29,140 bases of DNA from an uncultured Bacteroidales bacterium. GTDB lineage: Bacteria; Bacteroidota; Bacteroidia; Bacteroidales; F082. A model generated the notes under the pieces. The model ran no database searches. It was not told the DNA's origin and was given only the letters and a program-made list of their open reading frames with translations. Of this stretch, positions 1-9,020 are shown piece after piece; position 1 is the stretch's first letter, and the number at the start of each line of letters is the position of its first letter. The stretch is taken from assembly GCA_937926515.1 (NCBI GenBank), contig CALAZZ010000213.1, positions 1 through 29,140 of the forward strand, read 5' to 3'. Both the position numbers and the translations under genes were made by a program.

Positions 1-122
1 CCATCATCATCAACCCATAACTGCTCCACCAAAGCATCAAATAGCTCTTCCAGCATTTCGTTGAGTTTGGTACGGGCGACCAAACCACTGTCGTTGTTTA
101 TAATAGGATTAAAACCACTCAT
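1..122 (-). CDS. Tail-region protein, N-terminus only (cut by window edge)
   Basis: Forty codons can be read from an ATG at 122 to the left edge, beginning MSGFNPIINND. The stretch after residue 15 (about RTKLNEMLEELFDALVEQLW) is a likely amphipathic helix. The gene starts 12 bases after the stop of the tail-tip protein, so it continues the tail operon. A short helical N-terminus in this position would suit a tail fibre, host-recognition or other tail appendage protein, but too little is visible to name it. No Shine-Dalgarno sequence is seen upstream; the ATG follows an A-rich run, which is common in Bacteroidota. Confidence 0.7.
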   Translation of the reverse strand, partial: MSGFNPIINNDSGLVARTKLNEMLEELFDALVEQLWVDDD

Positions 123-134
123 TGTTTTATATTT

Positions 135-2012
135 TTAAAGTTCATCAATCCAAAATTCTGTGTCAATCCAGACCCCGCCATCATTCCAAAACCCAGTTGC
201 CAGAATCCAATCCCTCGTTGTGAATCCAATCAACTCAACTGAGTAGTAATCCAGTTTAGGATTCCACCTACTGGAAGCAACCGTAAAAGTCTGATCAATG
301 TTAGGGTCTAACACCTCTGTAAAACCCCATAAAATCTTACCTTTTGTCATGTTTTTTATGTCCGCAGAAACTCGTAATTTGTTCCAACCGTAATGTTTCA
401 AATATGTATTCTTAATCCAATTAACCAAAGTAAACGGGCTGCTTGTCAACATGTACTCAAATTGGTATGCTCTTATGTATAAACCACCTTGCAATACCAT
501 TAAATTATTTTCATAAGCATATATGGAACGGGCATTGGTCATTGAAGCCAATGTGCCCTCCAAACCAAAAGGTTTAGTTACTTTCAAAACCCTGTTTTCC
601 CTTTCGTCAACTGTGAACTTCATTACTTCATTCCCGGGATAAGGTTCATCTGAAGTATCAACTGCGATTATACTATACTCACTTATTGACACCCACGCAA
701 TCTTTGCCGGTATTGTTTGCACCATTGGGTGTATGATTAGTAATAACTGCCCTCCTGCTTGCAGTCCATCTAATCTTATTGAATCCTCTACCTTTGTTTT
801 TCTACCAGATGGGATTACTGCTGATCTGGTGTATTCGTACTCCGTACCTCCACCTGACTGTATTATTTTCCAAGTCCATTTAATTTGACTTTCAAAATCT
901 AACGGTGCCTCATAATTAATACGAGGTGCTATGAACACATCCATTTCAAACTTGAAACGACCTTCGGAGCCAGCGGCATCTACAACATCAAAACTTAAAC
1001 CAACACCACTTCCATCGAACAAATTCGTAGGCCACATTGAAAATGAATTCTGAAAGAACCTGACTTGATACGATCCCCCACCAACAACTGACCTTGCCCT
1101 CACTAAGGTTTCCCTGAGTAATTTCTCATACTCAACCTCTACTTTTCCAATCGGGCGCTCCACAATCATTGATAATCTACTTGCGTACAACCCATCATGC
1201 CCCGTTCCTGTAACCTGGAACTCGCTATCTGTCGTGATGCCAGTCGTCAGAACATCCCCCGCACGGTTATATTTTACGCCGTAGTAAATCCGCGTTTCTG
1301 TAGGGCTTTTAATGATCCACCGGAATTGATATTGTGAAATTTGACAATTGAATGCTTCCAACAACTCAACCAATACCTCGTAACAAGAATAATCCTTCCA
1401 CTTACCGCAATCCATATACAAATTATAAAACAATCCACGAGAAGTGTTTTCAGCCAAATGCGGGCGAATTCCAACCCCATCCCACCAACGATTAACCCCA
1501 CGCATTCCGGCCTTGTTTAGGAGGAATGTTATAATATCGGATACTCTTTCAATTCCTACTATCTGAGACTCGTCGTTGTTTTGAAACGGCATATCATGCA
1601 GCAAACCTAACTGATCAGCCGCAGTCACCCGGACTATATGAGGTTTGCTACCCCAATCCTGTTCAAAAGTTTCAGGTAAAATATAACCGAATGCTACGGT
1701 TGTTCCTGCTAACGTAACCTCTACCCAGTACTTACGATTATCAGCATGACGAAAGTCCCTGAATTCATTAGGTTCATTGGTTACGATCTTTAAGTGAATT
1801 TGGGTGCCTGCGATTGGTTTGAAAAAATCACCGTCTGTAAAACTTCTACTAATATCAACATCATTACCCGCGGCAACATACGCAGTAGAAGAACCTGAGT
1901 AATCTCGCTCGTATATCTTAACAGAAACCTGATTATCCAGCAAGTTTTGATATTGCAGATAATACCGCTCTCCGTAGCTGTCCTCAGTTAGTATGTTGCT
2001 TAGAATACTCAT
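135..2012 (-). CDS. Tail-tip / distal tail protein
   Basis: A 625-aa protein directly after the tape measure, where siphophages encode distal tail (Dit) and tail-tip hub (Tal) proteins. The N-terminal half (about residues 15-170) is rich in beta strands and resembles a family I recall from Bacteroidota prophages, with a segment like AGTQIHLKIVT, a VTLAGTTVAFGYILPE stretch and a VTAADQLGLLHD stretch. The middle and C-terminus look like beta-sandwich modules, and the end is rich in W and D. It shares an ATGA overlap with the tape measure gene. Its role at the tail tip is inferred from position; no enzymatic motif is seen. Confidence 0.72.
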   Translation of the reverse strand: MSILSNILTEDSYGERYYLQYQNLLDNQVSVKIYERDYSGSSTAYVAAGNDVDISRSFTDGDFFKPIAGTQIHLKIVTNEPNEFRDFRHADNRKYWVEVTLAGTTVAFGYILPETFEQDWGSKPHIVRVTAADQLGLLHDMPFQNNDESQIVGIERVSDIITFLLNKAGMRGVNRWWDGVGIRPHLAENTSRGLFYNLYMDCGKWKDYSCYEVLVELLEAFNCQISQYQFRWIIKSPTETRIYYGVKYNRAGDVLTTGITTDSEFQVTGTGHDGLYASRLSMIVERPIGKVEVEYEKLLRETLVRARSVVGGGSYQVRFFQNSFSMWPTNLFDGSGVGLSFDVVDAAGSEGRFKFEMDVFIAPRINYEAPLDFESQIKWTWKIIQSGGGTEYEYTRSAVIPSGRKTKVEDSIRLDGLQAGGQLLLIIHPMVQTIPAKIAWVSISEYSIIAVDTSDEPYPGNEVMKFTVDERENRVLKVTKPFGLEGTLASMTNARSIYAYENNLMVLQGGLYIRAYQFEYMLTSSPFTLVNWIKNTYLKHYGWNKLRVSADIKNMTKGKILWGFTEVLDPNIDQTFTVASSRWNPKLDYYSVELIGFTTRDWILATGFWNDGGVWIDTEFWIDEL

Positions 2013-5000
2013 TCAATTAAAGTTTTATGACGCCCAAATCTTTCATTGCTTATGTATATGACATCATTGGTCAACTGGCCTTTTACGTTTACATCGACGG
2101 AAACTTCTTGCTTTCCAAATAACTCTTGTAATTTATCCAGAGGAGCAATGACTTCAGGATTTGACCTAACACCAGGGTATTCACCAACCATCCCAATAGT
2201 AGGTGCTTTTATCACGGCACCTTGTGCAAACGCTGGAAGTTCTTGCTGTTGTTGCTGAATGCGTGCTTTGAATAGCTCCATCATTTCTTCAATGCGTTGC
2301 AGCATACGCGGTTTTACTTTTGATTGCCCTGACCCGGATTCCTCGGAACCTGTTTTAAGGCGTTTTAATGCATTCAACCCCATAAGTGATCCATCTATAC
2401 CCCCGAAGTACTGATCTCTTATTGTAGGCGCGTCAAAACCGATTGTAGGCGTAATTAGTCGTTTTAGTATATCCTGCAAACGATCCAGAGGAGCAATGAC
2501 TTCAGGATTCCTGTTTGCACCTGGGTATTCTCCCATCAAACCCATTGTAGGTCTGTCAACAATACCGCCTTCAGCAAATCGAGGCAGTCCTGAGAAATCT
2601 GCTGGTTTTAGTTTAGCAAACACGGTTCCAGGAACAGCCCTTTCCTCAATGATTTTGTTTAGTTTGTTCAACGGGCTAACGATTTCAGGATTGGAACTTG
2701 CCCCGGCGTATTCTCCAACTAGTGCTGTAGTAGGTTTGGTAATCACTCCGCCCTCTTTCAACCCGATCATCTTACCAAACAATCCTTTGAACATTCCCTT
2801 AAAGGAACCTAAACCTAACGCGCTCATAATACCTGACACCACTGCTGCCGCTGCGGCTGCCGCAAGAAGTTTCTTAACCAGGTCTCCCACTCCTTTTAGT
2901 AATACTTTGAAGAAGTTTTCCCCTGAAATCAATGCTGCATTAAAAGCACTGGATAATACCTGCGCCATTACTTCCGCTACAGCCATTACTTTTTCCTGCA
3001 CCGAATCAAACTGACCTTTCAACAGCTCAAGTAAATTGTTAATTGCTTCTCCATTCTTTTCATACCCGTCCTCAATCAACAAGTTAATCGCAGTTAAATA
3101 CTCGTTAACTTTTTCGGAGTTTCCATCATATAAATCACCAAGTATGGATTCCTTTTGTTCAATAGCATCCAGTGCATTCCATAAGTTACCGAGTATCTTA
3201 ATTTGATTTTCTTCACTTGTACCTTGCGCTACCTTACTTCTGTCTAGGTTAGGTCTTGTTCTTAATCCCTTTGCTCCTTTTGAAACGCCTCCTTCAACAG
3301 TTGAAGGTAATCGTAATTGGTTTAATTCAGTATACAATGAAATCAGCTTGTTAACCTCATCCATCGTACTTTGTATTGATGTTATTTCATTTGCCCAAAA
3401 GATCCGTTGTGCTGTAGAATTTGCTGCGATGTACCCATCCTTAGCCGCCTGTAATTTCTCCTCCAATCTACCAATATCACCAAGCCCTGCCAATCGTTTT
3501 ATCTCAGCATCTCGTTCTTTCTTTGCCGCCTCCGCAGCCTCCGCCGCTAACTTAGCCCTTGTTTCCCCTTCTTGGATTAATGCACCTAAGTACTTTCCAA
3601 TGCCCTGTAATCTAATCTGGTGTGCTGTCTCTGATGTACGTAAAGCATCAATCTCATCCTCCTTAGCCCCTGAAATCTCAGCGCGTACATCTTGCAATGC
3701 TGCTGTATACTTTGACTGTAATGTACGTGCTGCATCCAACGCCGCATCCTCAGCGGTTTTTCCAAGTGAAATAAACTGTTGTTTTGTTGTTTCAAGCTCT
3801 TGTTCAATTTGTTTTGATATTTCTATTTCCTGAGGTGTACCAAACTCTATTTCAACCACAATACCCATCAACGCTTTTCTCATTCGCTCTGTCTCCGCTA
3901 ACTGCCGATTCAACCTGTTTCTTGCTGCGGTTTCTACCGCTTGCATTCGGCGTTCCTCATTGGAGGTCACCTCCCTCCCATCATCCTGAGCCCTTTGCCG
4001 CCATTGCCGCATCGGTTCCATCTGCTCCTCGTACTCGATCGTGTACTGGATTCTGCGCTTTTCAAGAGTCTCCAGCATTTCCTGTGCAGCCGAAGCCTTT
4101 GCTTTCTTTTCCAATGCCTCAATGTACAAATGTATGGCCTCAGTCAACTTGTCCATATTGACAACTTCCAATTGAATGTTGCCTAAAGTATCCTTGTGGA
4201 TTTTGTTTAGTTTTTCGATTGCTTCCAACTGAGCAGTCCGGGTAGAATTGGAATCCTCCAAAACCCCCAACAATCCTTTAATTTCTTTTTGCTGAGTAGT
4301 CAGTGTTTGCGTAAACTCCGCTGCAACCTGCTCTACGTTCTCAAACGACAAAACAACTCCCTTCAAATCATAACCAAACTGTTGATAGGTTGTTCTTAGT
4401 CTGCCCAGTGCTCCCTCCCTTGCACGGTCGGATCGTCCTGCATCCGCTGCAAGTTTGGTATAGATTTCAATCTGTGTCTGAGCATTGCGGGAGGCTATGG
4501 TGTAATCATTCAACGCCTCGTTTACCCTTTCAATATTTACTTTTTCAGTCCTCAAATGACCGAAGTATTCAGGCGCTAACTTGATAAGGTTTTCCAGTGC
4601 TTCCTGCCGTTGCTCGACTGACCTCGTATTATCGTTCAATACTGCAATCAACTTATCCAGCTCAACCCGCTCCCCTGCTACAGCTTGTTTTGTTTTCCTG
4701 TTTAGTTCGTTCATGGATTGAGTGACGGCGTCTGTACCTCTTTTCAATCTGCTCAATGCATATATCAATGCAGCCACTCCAAGAACAGCCACTCCGAACG
4801 GATTTGCGGCTAACATTGCCGCGAGTTTTGTTAACTGAACCCTTGTAGCTGCCAGCACCAGATTGAACTTCAATGTTGCTAAACGTAAACTTATAAATAA
4901 CTTGATCAGACCCGGAATGACCGTAGTCATCATGAAACCGAGCATGATCAACAAAGGCCCTAATACCGCAACAGTTCCAGCGATTACAAGAATCCATTTT

Positions 5001-6190
5001 TGTTGTGCTTTTGATAGATTGGAAAACCAATTCGCAATCCCAACCATTGCATTTGTAAAACCTTTTAGAATCGGTATGATAGAGTCTTTAATTACATCTC
5101 CGATTGCAATCAATGCTACCTTGGAAGATTGCATTGCTTGTTGCCAGGTAGTTTCCGCCGTTTCTGCTGCGACTTTATACGCCCTATCAGCATCACCAAG
5201 GCTATTCCTAACCCCGTCAAATACTTTTATGTTATCTTCTAAGTTAGCACCCATCAGGTCAAGTACCCCCGCCAATGCCCTGACGTTTGGTACCACCTGA
5301 GCCATCATCTCCTCTCCATACTCAGAGGTTAATTTTCGCAAGGTCATCAAAGCACTCAACAATCCTTTTTCCCTTATCTCCCTTCGGAATTCGGCCGATG
5401 AAGTCCCCATTCCTTTAAGGGCATCTTCTGCCTGTTTTGATGGTTTTAGTAAGGCTGCCAGGATACCCCGCAATGCAGTTGATGCCATAGAAGCATCTGT
5501 ACCTGTACGAGTCATCGCTGCGATTGCGGCAGCAACCTCACTGAAATGAACTTCCATTTCCGCCGCAATCGGCAATACCATTCCCATCGAAGCAGTCAAC
5601 TCAGGCGCTTCAGCTTTTCCTTCCCTTACCGCAGCTACAAGTATATCAACAGCGCTTGCGGCGGATAAATTAGCCTCTCCATACGCATTAACCGCGGAAG
5701 TAACCAAATCAGCAACCACCTTTGTTTCCCCCAATCCAGCTACAGCGGCCTTGGCGGATATTTTTAAAACATCCATTGCCGCAGCGTCACGCATACCTGC
5801 CGAAGTGACAAAGAATAAGGCATCAGCGAGTTCTTTTGGAGCACGACCAAGAGCAGGGGCCATTTGTAGTATCTCCTTACCCCACTCTGTCACCTGCTCC
5901 TGAGCAATACCCACCAAACCAACAATAGTTTGCATGGCCTTCTCAAAGTCTTTGGCCATCTTAAAAGCAGCAGTAGCTACCCCAACCAACGGAGCAGTTA
6001 TATACATACTCATTTGCCTGCCAGTATTCCGTAAAGTCTGACCTACACTTTTCAGGGTGTTTTCAAACTTTTGAAAGCTGGTAGTCATTCGTTGAGACGC
6101 CTGATTCATCCTGCTTTCCGCCTCGGCAACTGCCTGACGCAACGGCTGGACGTCTGCTCCAATACTTGCTACTAATTGACCTATGTTCAT
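2009..6190 (-). CDS. Tail tape measure protein
   Basis: At 1393 aa this is the longest protein in the window. It lies between the tail chaperones and the tail-tip gene, the standard place for the tape measure, whose length sets tail length. Residues about 1-100 are helical. A TP901-type core follows at about 70-380, rich in Ala and Gly (for example GLGETKVVADLVTSA). Hydrophobic segments lie near 395-440 and 460-485. Long charged coiled coils cover about 490-1000. The C-terminus carries three copies of a Gly-rich module of the form GG(I/V)..(K/R)PT..(L/M)(V/M)GEY.G...NPE(V/I)..PL. The start is fixed by the ATGA overlap with the upstream chaperone frame. Confidence 0.93.
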   Translation of the reverse strand: MNIGQLVASIGADVQPLRQAVAEAESRMNQASQRMTTSFQKFENTLKSVGQTLRNTGRQMSMYITAPLVGVATAAFKMAKDFEKAMQTIVGLVGIAQEQVTEWGKEILQMAPALGRAPKELADALFFVTSAGMRDAAAMDVLKISAKAAVAGLGETKVVADLVTSAVNAYGEANLSAASAVDILVAAVREGKAEAPELTASMGMVLPIAAEMEVHFSEVAAAIAAMTRTGTDASMASTALRGILAALLKPSKQAEDALKGMGTSSAEFRREIREKGLLSALMTLRKLTSEYGEEMMAQVVPNVRALAGVLDLMGANLEDNIKVFDGVRNSLGDADRAYKVAAETAETTWQQAMQSSKVALIAIGDVIKDSIIPILKGFTNAMVGIANWFSNLSKAQQKWILVIAGTVAVLGPLLIMLGFMMTTVIPGLIKLFISLRLATLKFNLVLAATRVQLTKLAAMLAANPFGVAVLGVAALIYALSRLKRGTDAVTQSMNELNRKTKQAVAGERVELDKLIAVLNDNTRSVEQRQEALENLIKLAPEYFGHLRTEKVNIERVNEALNDYTIASRNAQTQIEIYTKLAADAGRSDRAREGALGRLRTTYQQFGYDLKGVVLSFENVEQVAAEFTQTLTTQQKEIKGLLGVLEDSNSTRTAQLEAIEKLNKIHKDTLGNIQLEVVNMDKLTEAIHLYIEALEKKAKASAAQEMLETLEKRRIQYTIEYEEQMEPMRQWRQRAQDDGREVTSNEERRMQAVETAARNRLNRQLAETERMRKALMGIVVEIEFGTPQEIEISKQIEQELETTKQQFISLGKTAEDAALDAARTLQSKYTAALQDVRAEISGAKEDEIDALRTSETAHQIRLQGIGKYLGALIQEGETRAKLAAEAAEAAKKERDAEIKRLAGLGDIGRLEEKLQAAKDGYIAANSTAQRIFWANEITSIQSTMDEVNKLISLYTELNQLRLPSTVEGGVSKGAKGLRTRPNLDRSKVAQGTSEENQIKILGNLWNALDAIEQKESILGDLYDGNSEKVNEYLTAINLLIEDGYEKNGEAINNLLELLKGQFDSVQEKVMAVAEVMAQVLSSAFNAALISGENFFKVLLKGVGDLVKKLLAAAAAAAVVSGIMSALGLGSFKGMFKGLFGKMIGLKEGGVITKPTTALVGEYAGASSNPEIVSPLNKLNKIIEERAVPGTVFAKLKPADFSGLPRFAEGGIVDRPTMGLMGEYPGANRNPEVIAPLDRLQDILKRLITPTIGFDAPTIRDQYFGGIDGSLMGLNALKRLKTGSEESGSGQSKVKPRMLQRIEEMMELFKARIQQQQQELPAFAQGAVIKAPTIGMVGEYPGVRSNPEVIAPLDKLQELFGKQEVSVDVNVKGQLTNDVIYISNERFGRHKTLIE
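2135..2509 (-). repeat. Direct repeat in the tape measure 3' end
   Basis: A 27-base sequence is identical at 2135-2161 and 2483-2509, and a diverged third copy lies near 2667-2695. In protein terms these are the NPE(V/I)IAPLDKLQ-type modules near residues 1165, 1227 and 1343. Similar Gly-rich modules with a GEYPG-like core occur at the C-termini of many tape measures. The near identity of two copies at DNA level points to a recent internal duplication or gene conversion. Confidence 0.85.
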
Positions 6191-6923
6191 TCTTTTCTCA
6201 TTCGCTTAGGCGGAGTATTGATTATCCTCTGTTCACGTTCGTATTTCTTATTGTTTCTCCTCACAAATTGCATCATTACTTCTTTCATCTCATCAACGGA
6301 TTGTTGTTTCGGTTTCACCTCCTCTACCTTTCCACCGGAATCCCACGTAAATGGGAATGACTTAACCGGATTTGTAATCATCCTTTTCAAGGTTCTGCCT
6401 GCGCTGTTCCATATATGAGTTACCACCCATCGTGCTACTTCGTAATTGACTTTTGTTCGTATTTCGATTAATGACTCTTCCCGCTTCCCAAAGTCTTCCA
6501 ATGCATTTGCAAACTCCAACGGTGACAAGTCATAAAAATCAATAACGCGATACCCAAACCGGCTAACAGCAATACCGACCAGGGCAGGAAAATCAATTAC
6601 TTCAACTTTTTTGCCACAACCTCCTCAGTGGCCCCCATTACGGGCATATCGGCTTTTGGAAAGAACTCTGGAATTATCTTAACAAACTCAAAGAACGTCT
6701 CATCCAGTATGTCTTCCATATCTTCTTTTTTGAACTTAAATTCCATGCTTTCTACCTCATGTCCCTTCCTGAGTGCGTGGAATAATAACTTTTCGTAAGT
6801 GGAATAGTCATCGTCTTTCATTGTTGTGATTGATACTTTTTCCACCTCTTTCATTGCTTTCAATACCGCATACGAAATACGTATTGGTAATTGTTTTCCT
6901 TTGTAACTAATGTACTTTACCAT
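6187..6923 (-). CDS. Tail assembly chaperone GT fusion, made by -1 frameshifting
   Basis: The 108-aa chaperone frame and the following frame join by a -1 shift at A AAA AAG (6606-6612). Joined, they encode about 245 aa: residues 1-106 from 6923-6606, then 139 residues read from 6606 to 6187 beginning VEVIDFPALVG. The downstream frame is open from the slip site to its stop and has no ATG near its beginning; a TTG at 6528 is its first plausible start. This supports fusion rather than independent initiation. In lambda-like siphophages gpG and gpGT coat the tape measure and recruit tail tube subunits. The pair sits between the tail tube gene and the tape measure, as expected. Confidence 0.88.
6597..6923 (-). 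CDS. Tail assembly chaperone (G-like)
   Basis: A 108-aa acidic, helical protein starting MVKYISYKGK, encoded just upstream of the tape measure. It has no enzymatic motif. Its size, acidity and position match the first tail chaperone of siphophages. It terminates at a TAA two codons after the slip site, giving the short product when no frameshift occurs. No Shine-Dalgarno sequence precedes its ATG. It is separated from the tail tube gene by a 63-base AT-rich gap, so expression relative to the tube may be lowered there. Confidence 0.87.
   Translation of the reverse strand: MVKYISYKGKQLPIRISYAVLKAMKEVEKVSITTMKDDDYSTYEKLLFHALRKGHEVESMEFKFKKEDMEDILDETFFEFVKIIPEFFPKADMPVMGATEEVVAKKLK
6606..6625 (-). 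promoter_or_regulatory. Programmed -1 frameshift signal
   Basis: The minus strand reads AGGAGG (6625-6620), then 7 nt, then the slippery heptamer A AAA AAG (6612-6606) in the correct phase of the chaperone gene (GCA AAA AAG). A TAA lies two codons later. A AAA AAG with an upstream Shine-Dalgarno-like sequence is the arrangement of E. coli dnaX, where the spacing is about 10 nt. No convincing downstream hairpin was identified by eye. Confidence 0.88.
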
Positions 6924-6933
6924 GATTAATGTT

Positions 6934-6986
6934 GTTATTTAATTGTTTGTAAAATTGAAAAGCCCATGATTAGGTCAATTCTTTGT
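6934..6986 (-). terminator. Possible weak terminator or processing hairpin after tail tube
   Basis: The minus strand after the tail tube stop contains outer arms AATTGA and TCAATT around a short CC/GG stem with loop TAATCAT, followed by T-rich sequence. The same loop sequence TAATCAT occurs in the hairpin after the capsid gene. The stem is weak, so this is tentative; it could reduce downstream transcription or protect the 3' end of tube mRNA. Confidence 0.35.
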
Positions 6987-7421
6987 TTAGGAACCGCCTC
7001 CGGACGATCCGTCATAAACGTCCACCGTTCCGCTGATCTGAATACTCACATCCATGCTGATTTTGTCAGCAACTTCGATTGTCAATGGAAGTTCCATTAC
7101 CAGACCGTCAAACTCAAAGGTTGTTTCCGCCGTGTCAGGCAAAACAATCTTATATGTCTTTCGGTCATTGTCCTCGAAGTCAGCCTTCATAAGATCATAA
7201 CCAGCACGAGAAAAGTTCATGTTCAAAGCAGCTGTGCCACCATCCCTGAGCGCCCCAATTATTTCACGGTACCCGTTTTCTGAATCCAATGAGGTCACGT
7301 CAATGATCTCACGGCTCATATTAGGTCCGTTAATGGAGTTTACTTCAGCGATTCTTGACCAAGAACCCGATGTCCATTTATAGAACTTGGTTCCAATTCC
7401 TGCCATTGCTTGTGAAGCCAT
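6987..7421 (-). CDS. Major tail tube protein
   Basis: A 144-aa protein starting MASQAMAGIG, with the beta-rich pattern of siphophage tail tube proteins: an early GTKFYKW strand, SREIIDVTSLDSENGYREI in the middle, and a C-terminal beta hairpin ending in a flexible Gly/Ser tail. Residues SREIIDVTS match the pattern of lambda gpV-type and TP901-type tubes, where D-V-T-S precedes the loop that contacts the next ring. The gene is preceded by a good Shine-Dalgarno sequence (GAAAGGAG at 7429-7436, 7-nt spacer), fitting high expression. A single tube gene and no sheath gene indicate a non-contractile tail. Confidence 0.9.
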   Translation of the reverse strand: MASQAMAGIGTKFYKWTSGSWSRIAEVNSINGPNMSREIIDVTSLDSENGYREIIGALRDGGTAALNMNFSRAGYDLMKADFEDNDRKTYKIVLPDTAETTFEFDGLVMELPLTIEVADKISMDVSIQISGTVDVYDGSSGGGS

Positions 7422-7422
7422 A

Positions 7423-7827
7423 TTAAATCTCCTTTCGTCTTTGTATTTCGAAGTTGATGATTAAACTCACTCGTTGTTTGTTATCATATTCCAACAGTGC
7501 AGGTTCTGTTTGGCAATAGATAACTGCGTAAAATGTATCGTTCCATGTTTCATGTGCCCGTCCATGCAACGAATCCACTATCGCATTACCCAGCGTGAAT
7601 GCAGCTTCATAATTGACATTTCTAACATTCACTTGTACGGAGGCGTATGAATAACGCTCATCCTTGTCAAACGTCAGGCTCGGTGGATAACTGGGGGTAT
7701 CATAAATCGTAACAGCGTTATTGGGTTTGTCAGGTGTATGCCCGACAAATAAATTAGTTTTGAAAACCAACCCCAAATCGCTGTCTTCCTCCAGCATATC
7801 CACTATGTCAACCGATGCTGCATTCAT
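7423..7827 (-). CDS. Tail terminator / minor capsid-type neck protein
   Basis: A 134-aa protein with alternating strands, including NNAVTIYDTP and YASVQVNVRNVNYEAAFTLG, and a segment TWNDTFYAVIYCQTEPALLEYD. This layout resembles the tail terminator or 'minor capsid protein' families found just before the tail tube gene (lambda gpU or DUF3168-like). The terminator caps the tube when it reaches full length and joins it to the head. Its start lies 20 bases inside the preceding gene, and the next gene's Shine-Dalgarno overlaps its 3' end. Confidence 0.75.
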   Translation of the reverse strand: MNAASVDIVDMLEEDSDLGLVFKTNLFVGHTPDKPNNAVTIYDTPSYPPSLTFDKDERYSYASVQVNVRNVNYEAAFTLGNAIVDSLHGRAHETWNDTFYAVIYCQTEPALLEYDNKQRVSLIINFEIQRRKEI

Positions 7828-8290
7828 CCTGAAGTATCTTAATTACTTTTTTTGTATTTCTTTTCACGGAGGCTTCAAGGAACTTAGCCCCTGAACCCTT
7901 ACGCGTGTATGATTTTCCGCCCATATCCTCATGCACCTTAGCCGCATATCGTGCAGAAAAACCAAACACCACAATTGGATTTTTCTCACCTGCTATTTCA
8001 GCCTGTACTGCTGATTTGACCGCGCTATGTTCCGCTTTCATTTCACCGGAATCTGATCCTTTGAAACTTCCACCTACAGGAGGTATTGCTTTCGCAGTGA
8101 CAATAAATCTACTTGCCCGTAGGTTACCTAAATCAACCGGAGTCTTTGGTGAAGTCTTTTCTGTATCATTCATGATTTCCATAGCACCTTTAATCAAACC
8201 AGCCATTGACCGGGTTTCAATCTTATCAACCTCCCGGTTTAACTTCGCTATCGCTTTGTCAAGCCCTTTAAATACTACCTTTGCTGCCAT
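7808..8290 (-). CDS. HK97 gp10-like neck / tail completion protein
   Basis: About 160 aa, basic N-terminus (VVFKGLDKAIAKLNREVDK), then a helical region with TPVDLGNLRASR and a C-terminal VVFGFSARYAAKVHEDMGG. The pairing of 'P.d.G.L..S' with 'Y...vHe..g' is the signature of the HK97 gp10 family, which acts at the head-tail joint. I choose the ATG at 8290, which forms TGATG with the stop of the previous gene; a GTG one codon earlier (8293) is also possible. The order connector, stopper, gp10-like, terminator is the common siphophage neck order. Confidence 0.88.
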   Translation of the reverse strand: MAAKVVFKGLDKAIAKLNREVDKIETRSMAGLIKGAMEIMNDTEKTSPKTPVDLGNLRASRFIVTAKAIPPVGGSFKGSDSGEMKAEHSAVKSAVQAEIAGEKNPIVVFGFSARYAAKVHEDMGGKSYTRKGSGAKFLEASVKRNTKKVIKILQDECSIG

Positions 8291-8652
8291 CACTTTCCTA
8301 TATATACTTTTCTAACGAAATCCGTTTTTGATTTGATCATTGGTATTTTTGTTTTTGACATAATTGTAACCGCCCCACTTTCATACGGATCAGCCGTGCT
8401 GTCCAAATCACCCAGTTCACCAAGTAACAACATTCCCAATTCATCCAAATCCTGCGTAACCATTATCTCTGCATTTGATAACACTTCTTTTCCATTCTTA
8501 TCCGTCACTACCTGGTTTTTGTCATCCCATCTAACGTAGATTTGAACAGGCGCATCAAACTCATACTTGCCAAATCCATCCGGCTGAGGATTGCCCCAGT
8601 AAATGGCGGGTTGTACACAAATGGTTTTTATGAACTTTTCAATGCTTCCCAT
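8290..8652 (-). CDS. Head closure (stopper) protein, likely
   Basis: A 120-aa protein starting MGSIEKFIKT, mostly beta strands, with PVQIYVRWDDKNQ and an ending SKTDFVRKVYIGK. The length, beta content and position between the connector and the gp10-like gene fit a stopper or head-completion protein (SPP1 gp16 or HK97 gp7 role), which closes the portal channel after packaging. The ATG at 8652 overlaps the previous stop as TAATG, so translation is probably coupled. No residue-level signature proves the family. Confidence 0.68.
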   Translation of the reverse strand: MGSIEKFIKTICVQPAIYWGNPQPDGFGKYEFDAPVQIYVRWDDKNQVVTDKNGKEVLSNAEIMVTQDLDELGMLLLGELGDLDSTADPYESGAVTIMSKTKIPMIKSKTDFVRKVYIGK

Positions 8653-9020
8653 TACTGCTGTGGTATTGCTATCAATTTAATTTGTTTCATTCCTAACGCG
8701 GCCATTAATCCAGTCGTATCCATTGTCAACACCATCTGCCCGTAACTTGTAGACTTCAACCCTTCCCCAAACTTGCCGGTATATTCAATGAATGCCCCAC
8801 CTGCACCCTCCTTAACAGCCTGCCTTTCCCGGGTAGATGCAATCATATGAGCTGTTAACCAACGCTCAATCTCCTCCAAAGTATCCTCATCCAACTTACC
8901 GCTCAGTACGTTGTTGATCATTGAATTTGCTGCCTTGATGTACCCTTCAATGATAGGATCACTCAATTCAGTATCATTGAGTATCTGCTTCACTTCTTCA
9001 ACGGTTGTTCTTGTTGCCAT
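8652..9020 (-). CDS. Head-tail connector (adaptor) protein
   Basis: A 122-aa, mostly helical protein with an N-terminal VEEVKQILNDTELSDPIIEGYIKAA segment and a central helix EEIERWLTAHMIAST. This helix-rich layout is typical of gp6/gp15-type adaptors that dock on the portal. The start ATG at 9020 lies 31 bases inside the sulfotransferase gene and has a weak Shine-Dalgarno (AAAGGA). A purine-rich ribosome site here makes sense if the cargo genes just upstream were inserted between capsid and neck genes. Confidence 0.78.
   Translation of the reverse strand: MATRTTVEEVKQILNDTELSDPIIEGYIKAANSMINNVLSGKLDEDTLEEIERWLTAHMIASTRERQAVKEGAGGAFIEYTGKFGEGLKSTSYGQMVLTMDTTGLMAALGMKQIKLIAIPQQ

Noticed and set aside
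2496..5300. Several plus-strand frames of 125-172 codons inside the tape measure gene
   Set aside because: They are antisense shadows in a long Ala- and Lys-rich coding sequence; none has protein-like composition or a start signal.
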